From: Pseudanabaena cinerea FACHB-1277
GTDB taxonomy: Bacteria; Cyanobacteriota; Cyanobacteriia; Pseudanabaenales; Pseudanabaenaceae
DNA length: 46,457 nucleotides
Direction: 5' to 3'
Assembly (NCBI RefSeq): GCF_014696345.1
Contig: NZ_JACJPY010000033.1
Span: forward strand, 1 to 46,457
In this document: positions 17,267 through 25,654 of the stretch, piece after piece
How the letters are laid out: the number at the start of each line of letters is the position of its first letter
How positions within the stretch are numbered: the first letter of the stretch is position 1
Program-made: the position numbers and the translations under genes
Notes under the pieces: model-generated
The model's input: the letters and a program-made list of their open reading frames with translations, nothing else
What the model was told of the DNA's origin: nothing
Databases searched by the model: none

Positions 17267-18043
17267 ATGTCACAACAAACTCTTAGTAAAGACGAATCCA
17301 GTTTCTTAGGAAAAGTATTGAGCAATCAATATATGGAGACTATTCAAAAAAGAATAGATTGCTGGGTTGAAAAATCAGGAAATCCTCAATATGGATGGAA
17401 AACAGTTTTAGATCATCTTGATGAAATTTTAAATTCCTTTCAAAATGATCTTGACGAAATTTTAGATATTAGATTATCTTCTGGCGAAATTTCCGACAAA
17501 AAACAAGCCATCCGCAGTATTTTTGGCAATTTGTTGGGAAATATAATTATCTATATTTTTATTCAAAATAAGCTTGTTGGTAATATTTCCGAAGGAATTT
17601 TTATTAATAATAAATCTGTGATTCCTAATTTTGAAAAAGTATTCACCATAAACGTTGGAGAACAGCCTGAAAAGCTAAATACAAATTTGGTGATTTATTC
17701 TCTCGGAGAAAATTTGGATTTAAACAAGTGCATTGCTTTTTTTCCTTTACAATCTGATGGTAATCAATTCAAAAAAGCATATAAATGGAAGCTTTTGATG
17801 GAAATTGCCATGTCAGATTGTGAGGTACGCGATAAATATGAAATTTCCTATGATCCGCCAACAGTGCCTTTAGTGTGCTTTGTGACAGTTAACTTTTACA
17901 ACGAGATTAATAATCCTCAACATAGGGGAATGTTTAAATTTTTTGATCGTGCATTTATTGGTAAACCGATTGATCCTCAAGCTACCAACTTTATTTCTCC
18001 TCTTTCCACATTGATCGAATTTATGAATGAAAAACTCAGTTAA
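17267..18043 (+). CDS. Hypothetical AT-rich protein, possible defence partner
   Basis: I do not recognise this 258-residue protein with confidence. It is acidic and helical at the N-terminus (about 1-90), has a hydrophobic stretch near 91-104 (LLGNIIIYIFIQNK), and a C-terminal part with a distinctive NPQHRGMFKFFDRAF. The later part (VRDKYEISYDPPTVPLVCFV, then TVNFYNEI) looks like the core strands of an enzyme, and a type II restriction endonuclease is one possibility I cannot show. Its base use is strongly AT-rich beside hisC, suggesting transfer. The divergent neighbour is an HNH endonuclease. Confidence 0.65.
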   Translation: MSQQTLSKDESSFLGKVLSNQYMETIQKRIDCWVEKSGNPQYGWKTVLDHLDEILNSFQNDLDEILDIRLSSGEISDKKQAIRSIFGNLLGNIIIYIFIQNKLVGNISEGIFINNKSVIPNFEKVFTINVGEQPEKLNTNLVIYSLGENLDLNKCIAFFPLQSDGNQFKKAYKWKLLMEIAMSDCEVRDKYEISYDPPTVPLVCFVTVNFYNEINNPQHRGMFKFFDRAFIGKPIDPQATNFISPLSTLIEFMNEKLS

Positions 18044-18130
18044 TGCGATATTGAAGGAATTATGACAATTCGCAAATAAATCAGATGACTGTAAGGCTGT
18101 TACAATCATAGACTGAACCGCGATTTCTAC

Positions 18131-18158
18131 TTTTTACTTTTACCTTTTTACTTTTACC
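18131..18158. repeat. Heptanucleotide repeat (TTTTTAC TTTTACC) x2 before hisC
   Basis: Four consecutive heptamers, TTTTTAC-TTTTACC-TTTTTAC-TTTTACC, end 8 bp before the hisC ATG. They resemble the short tandemly repeated repetitive (STRR) sequences of filamentous cyanobacteria. They occupy the place of the Shine-Dalgarno, and none is visible. Confidence 0.85.
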
Positions 18159-18166
18159 TTGCCCCC

Positions 18167-19213
18167 ATGAGCTACTTCCGCCCTGCCATTGATGCAATGA
18201 CTGGTTACGTTCCAGGCGAACAACCTAAGTCTGGCATCAAAGTTATTAAACTCAACACGAACGAAAATCCCTATCTGCCATCACCGAAAGCGATCGCGGC
18301 TTTAGCAAGTATCGATCCTGATACGCTGCGGCGTTACCCTGATCCCTTCGCCTATGAGTTTTGTCTGGCGGTGAGTGAGTCGTTGGGTATTCCCAAGGAT
18401 TGGGTGATTGTGGGCAATGGTAGCGATGATGTTTTGAATATTTTGATTAGGGCAGTAGCGGAAGGCAGCGATCGCCAAGTGGTTTATCCGATGCCCACCT
18501 ATGTGCTATATCGTACACTTGCCGCCATGCAACCCGCACAGGTTGCCGAAATCCCCTATGGCGATGATTTTCGGTTGCCGATCGCTGAACTGGTGGCAGC
18601 AAATGGGGCAGTTACTTTTATTGCTTCGCCCAATAGTCCTTCGGGTCATATAGTACCTCTGGCTGATTTGCGGGAGTTGGCGCGACAGGTGACTGGTATT
18701 TTGGCGATCGATGAGGCATATGTAGATTTTGCCGAATATTCAGCTTTGCCCCTCGTGCAAGAATTTGAGAATGTGATTGTGTTACGCACCCTATCAAAGG
18801 GTTACTCTTTGGCAGGTTTACGTTTAGGGTTTGGGATTGCCAATCCTAAACTATTGTCAGGTTTATTTAAGGTCAAAGACAGTTACAACATTGACACGGT
18901 GGCGATCGCGGTTGGTACGGCTGCCATGCGCGATCAAGACTATAAAAATGCTTGTGCTGCAAAGGTAAAAACCTCGCGGACTAAGCTTACTTCAGATCTC
19001 AAGAATCTTGATTACACGGTGCTGGAATCCCACGGTAATTTTGTACTTACCACGCCACCAAAAGGCAATGCTGAAGAAATCTATTTAAAACTCAAAGAAT
19101 CTGGGATTTTAGTGCGCTATTTCAATCAAGCAGGATTGTCTGACAAGCTCCGCATCACTGTTGGTACTGACGAGCAAAATCAGGCTCTAATCGATTTTCT
19201 ATCGACTCTTTAG
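18167..19213 (+). CDS. hisC: Histidinol-phosphate aminotransferase
   Basis: HisC is the PLP enzyme that converts imidazole-acetol phosphate and glutamate to histidinol phosphate in histidine synthesis. The fold type I motifs are clear: KLNTNENPY, NGSDD (about 84-88), FIASPNSPSG, AIDEAYVDF, and the PLP lysine Lys211 in RTLSKGYSLAGLRLG. At 348 residues it has the usual length. A related aromatic or cobalamin (CobD) aminotransferase is possible but less likely. Confidence 0.92.
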   Translation: MSYFRPAIDAMTGYVPGEQPKSGIKVIKLNTNENPYLPSPKAIAALASIDPDTLRRYPDPFAYEFCLAVSESLGIPKDWVIVGNGSDDVLNILIRAVAEGSDRQVVYPMPTYVLYRTLAAMQPAQVAEIPYGDDFRLPIAELVAANGAVTFIASPNSPSGHIVPLADLRELARQVTGILAIDEAYVDFAEYSALPLVQEFENVIVLRTLSKGYSLAGLRLGFGIANPKLLSGLFKVKDSYNIDTVAIAVGTAAMRDQDYKNACAAKVKTSRTKLTSDLKNLDYTVLESHGNFVLTTPPKGNAEEIYLKLKESGILVRYFNQAGLSDKLRITVGTDEQNQALIDFLSTL

Positions 19214-19244
19214 TATTTTCTAATTGACTTATGAGCTAATTCCT

Positions 19245-20396
19245 ATGACACAGCTTAATATTAAGAATCTTGGTCAAATTAAGAGTGCAAATATAGATTT
19301 TGGCGATCTAACTCTGTTTGTTGGTTCTCAAGCCACAGGGAAGAGCATTTTATTACAACTCATAAAGTTGCTATTTGATTTCGAGAATATTAGAGATACT
19401 CTCATGAAATATGGATATCAATGGGAAGCAGATATATCCAACTTTAATGAGCTTTACTTCGGCGAGGGGATGCATAATCTATGGGGTGAAAGTACAAAAG
19501 TAATTCTTTACGATGAAGAAATAGATCTTCAGGAGCTATTAGTAGATGAATTACCCAATGAGTCTGAACAAATTTTTTTTGTGCCTGCCCAACGTGTACT
19601 AACTCTTGAGAATGGATGGCCGCGTTCATTTACTAGTTTTGAAATTGGAGATCCCTATGTTGTCCGTAATTTTAGTGAACATCTTCGCCTACTAATGCAA
19701 CAAGGGTTTAGCAACAAAGATAACACTGTTTTTCCTCAAACAGGACGACTCCGACAAGATATAAGTGATGCCATTAATGCAAGTATTTTTCATAATGCTA
19801 AAGTTGAATTAAATACAGTTGGGATGCGTAAACGCATTCAAATTAATGTTAATGGTAATTTGTTGCCATTTATGGCTTGGTCGGCTGGGCAAAGAGAATT
19901 TATGCCTTTACTTTTAGGACTTTATTGGCTAATGCCTGTGTCAGAAGATTCAAAGAAAGCAGATATCGATGTTGTAGTAATTGAAGAGCCAGAAATGGGT
20001 TTACATCCCCGTGCAATTCTGTCATTTATTTTAGTGTGTTTAGAACTCTTACACAGAGGCTACCGTCTAATTATTTCCACCCATTCACCTGTTCTTTTAG
20101 AAGCAGTTTGGGCAATTCGTAACTTGCAAAATAACAATTCTGATGTTAAGTATCTCTATCAACTTTTTGATTTAAAACCATCACCACCTATTACCGAACT
20201 TTTTGAAAATATCCTCAAAAACAAGAAATTTTCTACCTATTACTTCGATCAAGAGGAAGATGGTGTTGAGGTGCGGGATATTTCATCATTAGATCCCTTT
20301 GATGAAGACTTGTCAACGGCTGATTGGGGCGGATTGACTAGTTTTAGTAGTAAAGCTTCTGAAGTTGTTTCTCATGCGGTTCAAGATACATTATGA
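19245..20396 (+). CDS. AAA family ATPase (AAA_21, OLD/SMC-like) of a two-gene cassette
   Basis: The ~383-residue protein starts with MTQLNIKNLGQI, typical of this family. An earlier in-frame TTG at 19224 is less likely. It has Walker A GSQATGKS (27-34), a conserved WSAGQREFMPLLLG signature, Walker B DVVVIEEPEMGLHPRA and the His switch IISTHSPVLLEAVW. There is no TOPRIM domain at the C-terminus, so it is not a full OLD nuclease. Its stop overlaps the next start by ATGA, so the two products are made together. Such ATPases commonly activate a partner nuclease in defence; here that is inferred. Confidence 0.87.
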   Translation: MTQLNIKNLGQIKSANIDFGDLTLFVGSQATGKSILLQLIKLLFDFENIRDTLMKYGYQWEADISNFNELYFGEGMHNLWGESTKVILYDEEIDLQELLVDELPNESEQIFFVPAQRVLTLENGWPRSFTSFEIGDPYVVRNFSEHLRLLMQQGFSNKDNTVFPQTGRLRQDISDAINASIFHNAKVELNTVGMRKRIQINVNGNLLPFMAWSAGQREFMPLLLGLYWLMPVSEDSKKADIDVVVIEEPEMGLHPRAILSFILVCLELLHRGYRLIISTHSPVLLEAVWAIRNLQNNNSDVKYLYQLFDLKPSPPITELFENILKNKKFSTYYFDQEEDGVEVRDISSLDPFDEDLSTADWGGLTSFSSKASEVVSHAVQDTL

Positions 20397-20836
20397 GTTT
20401 AAAAATGGGTTTCAAAGCTGCGATCGCCGCTACTCCTTTACTAAAAAATGCTTACAAAGAAGGGCTACAAGCATTAGGAAGTTATAGCGTTAAAGTTAAA
20501 CCAACTGACACCAAAAAGTGTGAAGGTAGTGTCGATATTGATGTTGCGGTTAAGGCTGTCTATCCCGAAGAATCGCGATGGGATTATGCGATCGGATATG
20601 ACGGAAAGACATATTTTATTGAAATTCATAGCGCAGAGACATCTCAAGTTACACCAGTTTTAAAAAAGTTTGTCTGGTTAAAGGATTTTTTAGTCGCAGA
20701 AGCATCTGAGTTAAATAAAGAAAACAAGCGATTTTATTGGATTGCTTCGGGCAGAACCCAGATCTTGAAAGGAAGCGTTCAAGAACGTAAACTAGCTCTA
20801 TCAGGAATTATGTTGGTCGGACAACTTAATTTGTGA
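20393..20836 (+). CDS. Hypothetical protein, coupled partner of the AAA ATPase
   Basis: The 147-residue protein overlaps the ATPase by 4 bp. Its central part reads CEGSVDIDVAVKA, RWDYAIGYD and TYFIEIHSA, followed by a helix (VLKKFVWLKDFLVAEA) and RFYWIASGR. The pattern Asp64 - strand - Glu77-x-His79 after a beta hairpin is reminiscent of PD-(D/E)XK nucleases with the Lys replaced, but this is only a resemblance. No domain name is certain. The tight coupling suggests an effector or adaptor. Confidence 0.72.
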   Translation: MSLKMGFKAAIAATPLLKNAYKEGLQALGSYSVKVKPTDTKKCEGSVDIDVAVKAVYPEESRWDYAIGYDGKTYFIEIHSAETSQVTPVLKKFVWLKDFLVAEASELNKENKRFYWIASGRTQILKGSVQERKLALSGIMLVGQLNL

Positions 20837-20903
20837 TAAACAACGAAAGTTTTTTGATTTTTATTCAGCTATAAATCTTTATAAGCTTATTGACAGGTTA
20901 GAA

Positions 20904-21371
20904 CTAATTCAACATAGCGGTACATTCAAGAATTAGTTTTTGATTGGTAAGGGAATAGGGTTGAATTTCTAAGGCGCGGCGAAAAGCAGCGATCGCTTCA
21001 TGGTAATTGCCAAGGGCGGCATGGGATAGCCCTAACCCATGCACCGCGCCAAAGTGATAAGGATTTAGGGCGATCGCCTTTTGGCAGTCCTTAATTGAGC
21101 GCCGATAATCTCCTTGCATATAAAATAAAACTGCCCTGCGGTTCCATGCTTCGACAAAATCAGGCTGAGCATGGATTAATTGCGTCAACATTAATTCTGC
21201 TTGACGGATATTGCCACTGTCCGCCATCATTTGACTCTGGCGCAAAACCTGTAAACCCTGCATCCCCTTCTGCATAAACCACATCTCCCACAGCCCTTGG
21301 GTGGCACGATCACGAATTTCTTCGTCCTCACTCTTGAGATCTCTTAACAATTCTTCGATGGGCTGGCTCAT
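20904..21371 (-). CDS. TPR repeat protein
   Basis: This 155-residue protein has an N-terminal acidic helix (EELLRDLKSEDEEIRDRA) and about three tetratricopeptide repeats (about 40-150), for instance FVEAWNRRAVLFYMQGDYRR and AVHGLGLSHAALGNYHEAIA. There is no signal peptide, so it is cytoplasmic. It is conserved in cyanobacteria as a hypothetical protein. Its ATG lies 33 bp from that of the divergent rhodanese. Confidence 0.85.
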   Translation of the reverse strand: MSQPIEELLRDLKSEDEEIRDRATQGLWEMWFMQKGMQGLQVLRQSQMMADSGNIRQAELMLTQLIHAQPDFVEAWNRRAVLFYMQGDYRRSIKDCQKAIALNPYHFGAVHGLGLSHAALGNYHEAIAAFRRALEIQPYSLTNQKLILECTAMLN

Positions 21372-21404
21372 AATTTATACAAAGCTTTGCAAAATATTAT
21401 ACCT

Positions 21405-21752
21405 ATGTCTATCACCCAAATTAATGTACACGAATTGGCACAACTGCTATCGGGCGATCCCCAAAAGTTACAAGATTTACAACTGATCGATGTGCGGGAA
21501 TGGGATGAGGTTGAGATCGCGGCGATCGCAGCTTTTCAAGTACTGCCTCTCAGTGAATATTCGGAGTGGGCAGCTACTTTTGGCGAGAGGTTTGATCCAC
21601 AGCGCGAGACTCTAGTTTTATGTCATCACGGAATGCGATCGATGCAAATGTGCCAATGGTTAGAAAATCAAGGATTTACCAACGTCAAAAATATTATTGG
21701 CGGCATCGATGCCTACGCCCATTTAGTTGATCCCACAATGGCAAAATATTAA
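21405..21752 (+). CDS. Rhodanese-like sulfurtransferase
   Basis: A single-domain rhodanese of 115 residues from the ATG at 21405; a TTG at 21387 would add six residues with no support. The domain shows LIDVREWDEVEIAAI and the active-site loop LCHHGMRS, with catalytic Cys73 carrying the persulfide, then NIIGGIDAYA. It may transfer sulphur or sense stress in the cytoplasm. The partner is not evident. Confidence 0.9.
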   Translation: MSITQINVHELAQLLSGDPQKLQDLQLIDVREWDEVEIAAIAAFQVLPLSEYSEWAATFGERFDPQRETLVLCHHGMRSMQMCQWLENQGFTNVKNIIGGIDAYAHLVDPTMAKY

Positions 21753-21805
21753 AAAGCTCGGCTTAATCATTTGTTATTGTGCTGTAATCAACTGCGGCAA
21801 TTAGC

Positions 21806-21988
21806 TCACTGGGCAAAGTAAGGCACTGCAAAAAATATCGCTAGACCGATCGCTGAGACAATGCAAGTGGCGATCGTGATGATAATAAATTTGCGATCGC
21901 TGGCTCCATAAAACTTATTAGGCAAAGAACTAGCCAACACCATCAAGCCAATGATCGCGAGAATGGCAATATATAGATTACGATTCAT
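21806..21988 (-). CDS. Small two-span membrane protein
   Basis: From the ATG at 21988 the product is 60 residues with two hydrophobic helices (about 5-22, YIAILAIIGLMVLASSL; and about 36-56, IITIATCIVSAIGLAIFFAV) joined by a short charged loop containing ASDRKF. A TTG 12 codons upstream is also open. I cannot name it; similar small proteins occur in cyanobacteria. Confidence 0.6.
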   Translation of the reverse strand: MNRNLYIAILAIIGLMVLASSLPNKFYGASDRKFIIITIATCIVSAIGLAIFFAVPYFAQ

Positions 21989-22227
21989 AATTTTTGAGCG
22001 GTGCTTGACACCAGAGAAAAGCAAATAATTTAACTGAGATTATTAGGATTTATGCCAAGGTAGGCATTGTCGAGGCAATTCATGAATCGCTATTACAATG
22101 TAAAGAGGGTTTCAGATCCCTTTGCGTAAGTCCTAGTTATTTTTATACAATACTTGTAGTCAACAGAACTTACATAGAATCGCAGCATGAAGTACTGCAA
22201 TTCTACTCAATCTAAAATCACTAAACT

Positions 22228-23640
22228 ATGAAAGATTGGCTATGGTTGCAGCGATCGCTAGCTTCGGAAGATCCTCAAAATTTATCAACGCTGGACAATA
22301 TTTCTGGAGCCGATCTTTGGGAAGCCCTATATATTGATGAGCCGATCGCCGTCCTATTAGAAAGCCCTGCCACAGTCCCATCCAAACTAGCGCGGTACTC
22401 GATTGCCGCAGGCAAGCCTCGCCAGATTTGGACTCCTGCGGTGGGCGAGATCCTGCCATGCCTAGAACAACTGCGATCGCTGATGCAAACCCATTCCCAA
22501 TTCACAGATTTGCCCGATCATCTCCCCTTTACAGGCGGCTATTTGGGATGGTTAGGCTATGACCTTGCTTGGGAGATCGAGCGCCTGCCCTACACCAAGC
22601 CCGACAATCTGCCCTTCCCCGTTGCCTTCTGGTATGAACCCACCAGCTTTGCCATTCTCGACCACCATAGCCATCAACTTTGGCTAGCTGCCACCAAGCC
22701 AGAAGAATTAGTAATACTCAACACCAAAATCGATCGCCTACAAAAAGAAAAGCAATTACCAATTACGAATTACGAATTACGAATTACCAATTACGAATTA
22801 CCAATTACCAATCACCAATCCCCAATCACCTATTCCCCAATCCAACAAGGCTACGAAACAATCGTCAAACAAGCCCAAAAACATATCTATGAGGGGGACA
22901 TTTTTCAGGCTAATTTATCACTGCGCTATGGTTGTGCAGGAGATTTTGATGGTTGGTTGTTATACAAGCAGTTGCAAAATATTAACCCGTCACCTTTTGC
23001 CAGCTATTGGCGCACAACTTGGGGCGAGGTGATTAGTGTGTCCCCTGAGCGCTTAGTGAGTTTGCGCGATCGCCATGCCGAGACGCGCCCGATCGCTGGC
23101 ACGCGCCCAAGGGGCAAAAATCCTGAGCAAGATCAACAACTAGAGCAAGAATTGCTTGCCTGCCATAAGGAGCAAGCGGAACATATCATGCTGGTGGATC
23201 TAGAGCGTAATGATTTGGGGCGGGTATGTGAATGGGGTACGGTCAAGGTTGATGAATTATTGACCATTGAGCGGTATAGCCATGTGATGCACCTCGTGAG
23301 TAATGTGGTGGGAACCTTACGCCGCGATCGCAACTTAGTCGATCTGATTCGTGCCACTTTTCCAGGTGGTACAATTACGGGCTGCCCCAAGGTGCGCTGT
23401 ATGGAAATTGTGGAACGGCTAGAGCCGCAACGCCGTAGTCTGTTCTATGGCTCCTGTGGCTATATCGATCGACGAGGCAATATGGATCTCAATATTTTGA
23501 TTCGCACTTTATTAAAAACAGGGGATCACATTTGGGGTCAGGTGGGCGCGGGCATTGTCGCTGATAGTGTCAGCGATCGCGAGTGGCGCGAGTCGATGCA
23601 AAAAGCGCAGGCGCAGTTAGCAGCCTTGGGGCTAATCTAG
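22228..23640 (+). CDS. pabB: Aminodeoxychorismate synthase component I / anthranilate synthase-type enzyme
   Basis: The 470-residue protein is a chorismate-using enzyme. The N-terminal half has the substrate-protecting region FTGGYLGWLGYDLAWEIE. The C-terminal chorismate-binding half has SVSPERLVSLRD, TRPIAGTRPRGK, MLVDLERNDLGRV, FPGGTITGCPKVRCMEI and FYGSCGYIDRRG. With no glutamine amidotransferase gene beside it and PabB-like spacing, I favour PabB (folate branch) over TrpE. A run of heptamer repeats (22753-22829) is translated in frame in the linker between the halves, giving a repeated ITNYEL(R/P) heptapeptide at about 176-201. A 14-codon ORF upstream (22187-22231) overlaps the start by ATGA. 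Confidence 0.85.
   Translation: MKDWLWLQRSLASEDPQNLSTLDNISGADLWEALYIDEPIAVLLESPATVPSKLARYSIAAGKPRQIWTPAVGEILPCLEQLRSLMQTHSQFTDLPDHLPFTGGYLGWLGYDLAWEIERLPYTKPDNLPFPVAFWYEPTSFAILDHHSHQLWLAATKPEELVILNTKIDRLQKEKQLPITNYELRITNYELPITNHQSPITYSPIQQGYETIVKQAQKHIYEGDIFQANLSLRYGCAGDFDGWLLYKQLQNINPSPFASYWRTTWGEVISVSPERLVSLRDRHAETRPIAGTRPRGKNPEQDQQLEQELLACHKEQAEHIMLVDLERNDLGRVCEWGTVKVDELLTIERYSHVMHLVSNVVGTLRRDRNLVDLIRATFPGGTITGCPKVRCMEIVERLEPQRRSLFYGSCGYIDRRGNMDLNILIRTLLKTGDHIWGQVGAGIVADSVSDREWRESMQKAQAQLAALGLI
22753..22829. repeat. Heptanucleotide STRR array inside the pabB coding frame
   Basis: Eight consecutive perfect (C/G)AATTAC heptamers at 22753-22808 are followed by three near copies (CAATCAC, CAATCCC, CAATCAC). 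Three heptamers make 21 nt, so the array is read as a seven-residue repeat, ITNYELR/P. It lies at the border of the two halves of the enzyme, where extra length is tolerable. Confidence 0.93.
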
Positions 23641-23654
23641 GCAAATATCGTCAA

Positions 23655-24488
23655 TCAGGTGCGCGATAAAATTCCATGCTTAGGCGCAAATATCATCGCG
23701 ATTAGGAAAACTAAAGTTTGGACTACGACAATACAACCGCCTGTCGAAGCGTCGAGGTGATAGCTAATATAAGTTCCTAACAGGCTTGAAACTACCCCCG
23801 AAGTCATGGCAACTAGCGCCATCCGATCAAAGCGATCGCATAACAAATAGGCAGTTGCCCCTGGGGTAATCAACATTGCCACCACTAAAATAATGCCAAC
23901 GGTTTGCAAACCTGCGACTGCGGTTAAGGACAACAAAGATAGCAATACATAATATAAAAAATTAGTATGCAAACCGATGGAGCGGGCATGGGTGGGGTCA
24001 AAGCAAAACAGAATTAAGTCTTTGCGTAAAAGGGCTAAAGTCACTAAAGTAATTGCTGCAATGATTACGGTCTGGATAATATCGCCATCGGCAATTCCCA
24101 AAACATTGCCAAATAAAATATGTCCTAAATCAACGCTGCTTTTGACCTTAGAAACTAAGACAATGCCCAAGGCAAATAGACCAGTAAATACTAAACCGAT
24201 CACCGTATCTTCCTTAACGCGGGTATGGGACTGAATGAAGCCGATCGCCACGACTGAGCCAACCCCAAACACAAAAGCACCGATCGCTAAGGGAATATTC
24301 ATCACATAGGCAAGTACCACTCCTGGCAGCACCGCATGGGATACCGCATCACCCATTAGCGCCCATCCCTTCAGGATCATAAAACAGGATAGAGCGGCAC
24401 AGACTAGCCCCACTAAGGCGCTTACCCAAAGGGCTTTTACCATAAACCCATATTGCAAAGGCGCAATCAACCAATTCATTAAATCCAT
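23655..24488 (-). CDS. mntB: Manganese ABC transporter permease
   Basis: The membrane subunit of a cluster 9 metal importer, with about seven to nine spans. Typical features are the N-terminal VCAALSCFMILKGWALMGDA with SHAVLPGVVLAY, and GLQTVGIILVVAMLITPGAT. The ATG at 24488 (MDLMNWL) is chosen over an upstream TTG at 24557, whose added residues would be encoded by a hairpin repeat. It is the last gene of mntC-mntA-mntB, the same order as in Synechocystis. Confidence 0.92.
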   Translation of the reverse strand: MDLMNWLIAPLQYGFMVKALWVSALVGLVCAALSCFMILKGWALMGDAVSHAVLPGVVLAYVMNIPLAIGAFVFGVGSVVAIGFIQSHTRVKEDTVIGLVFTGLFALGIVLVSKVKSSVDLGHILFGNVLGIADGDIIQTVIIAAITLVTLALLRKDLILFCFDPTHARSIGLHTNFLYYVLLSLLSLTAVAGLQTVGIILVVAMLITPGATAYLLCDRFDRMALVAMTSGVVSSLLGTYISYHLDASTGGCIVVVQTLVFLIAMIFAPKHGILSRT

Positions 24489-24519
24489 GATTTTTCTATA
24501 AATTAAAGGTAAATGAACA

Positions 24520-24583
24520 GATCCCCGACTTTTTGTGTGCTTAGCAGAAGCAATCAATAATTGCTGAGAAAAAGTCGGGGATC
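24520..24583. repeat. Large hairpin in the mntA-mntB gap
   Basis: GATCCCCGACTTTTT (24520-24534) and its perfect complement (24569-24583) form a 15-bp stem directly after the mntA stop codon; GCAAT/ATTGC pairs inside the loop. The mntB start is 31 nt further on. It could reduce read-through to mntB or protect the upstream message. Confidence 0.9.
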
Positions 24584-25366
24584 TTAACCTCTGTGTGCAA
24601 CATAACCACCAAAAGTGCGGCTCAAATTCTCTTCGGTAAATACCTCCGAAGTCTCGCCATAGGCAAGAATTGTGCGATTAATCAATACAACCTGATCGCA
24701 GAAAGTGGTAATCGAGTCGAGGTCATGGGTTGAGATCAAAATCGTGTAACCCGCATCGCGCAAATCCATTAATAAATTGATCATCATCTTTTCGGTCTTA
24801 ACATCAACCCCCGTAAAGGGCTCATCCAATAGCAAAACCTGCCCCTGCTGTGCCAAGGCTCTTGCAAAGAAAGCGCGTTTCTTTTGACCACCCGACAATT
24901 CACCAATCTGGCGATCGCGCAAGTCCCACATTTCCACCCGTTCTAGACTTTCACGCACTATTTGCCGATCCAGCGATCGCGGCATCCGCAAAAAGTTCAT
25001 GTGACCATAACGCCCCATCATCACCACATCATGGACAGTCACAGGGAAGTTCCAATCCACTTCTTCCGATTGCGGTACATAGGCAACTAGACTTTGTTTC
25101 TGCACGAGGCGCATCGGTAAGCCATTAATTAGCACGCGCCCAGTGTCAGGCTTGACAAATCCCATTACCGCTTTAAATAATGTCGATTTACCTGCGCCAT
25201 TCATACCCACTAAGCCACAAATGGAGCCAGATTTTAATTGCAAGGTGGCGCTATGCAGGGCAACCTTGCCATGATAGGCAACGGTGACATTTTCAATGTC
25301 AATGCTGATATTGGGAATAATATTTTGGCTGATATTTGGGTTGATATTATTAATGGAGTTATTCAT
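24584..25366 (-). CDS. mntA: Manganese ABC transporter ATP-binding protein
   Basis: The 260-residue ATPase drives metal uptake. Walker A is GMNGAGKST, the Q-loop is VPQSEEVDW, the signature is LSGGQKKRAFFARAL, Walker B is VLLLDEPFTGVD and the switch is STHDLD. The first ~20 residues are an unusual Asn/Ile-rich repeat (NSINNINPNISQNIIPNIS) before the real domain start ENVTVAYHG. That stretch lies next to a palindromic repeat array, so it may be a later addition. It pairs with mntC and mntB. Confidence 0.94.
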   Translation of the reverse strand: MNNSINNINPNISQNIIPNISIDIENVTVAYHGKVALHSATLQLKSGSICGLVGMNGAGKSTLFKAVMGFVKPDTGRVLINGLPMRLVQKQSLVAYVPQSEEVDWNFPVTVHDVVMMGRYGHMNFLRMPRSLDRQIVRESLERVEMWDLRDRQIGELSGGQKKRAFFARALAQQGQVLLLDEPFTGVDVKTEKMMINLLMDLRDAGYTILISTHDLDSITTFCDQVVLINRTILAYGETSEVFTEENLSRTFGGYVAHRG

Positions 25367-25383
25367 ATCTCAATACATATTTT

Positions 25384-25615
25384 AAGAAGTTGTTTTAAAA
25401 GGTTTGATCCCCCCCAGCCCCCCTTTACAAGGGGGGAGAATCTTCTTCTTCCCCCTTTACAAGGGGGGAGAATCTTCTTCTTCCCCCTTTACAAGGGGGA
25501 TTGAGGGGGATCTTTAGTAACTCTCGATATATCTGATAACTTATGTGTACACGGTACTTGTAAAGGGGGGAGAATCTTCTTCTTCCCCCTTTACAAGGGG
25601 GATTGAGGGGGATCT
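25384..25615. repeat. Array of C/G-run palindromes in the mntC-mntA gap
   Basis: A 32-bp unit starting CCCCCTTTACAAGGGGGG and ending AGAATCTTCTTCTT occurs in full at 25419-25450 and 25451-25482. A third unit is cut short at 25483-25499 and followed by ATTGAGGGGGATC. A second, partial copy of the block is at about 25557-25611. Each CCCCCTT/AAGGGGG is a hairpin with a 3-nt loop. The left flank GTTGTTTTAAAAGG resembles the TIR of the MITE at 10201. It fills most of the 288 bp between mntC and mntA; I see no gene in it. Confidence 0.9.
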
Positions 25616-25654
25616 ACATCATTGAAAAAGTCAGAGATCTTGGCATTTAGTTTC

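Noticed and set aside
22753-22829. Repeat in pabB as a sign of a broken gene
   Set aside because: The frame stays open through the array, and all catalytic motifs follow in the same frame.
25419-25611. Regular repeats resembling a CRISPR array
   Set aside because: The 32-bp units are directly tandem with no unique spacers, and are palindromic C/G runs. No cas gene is near.
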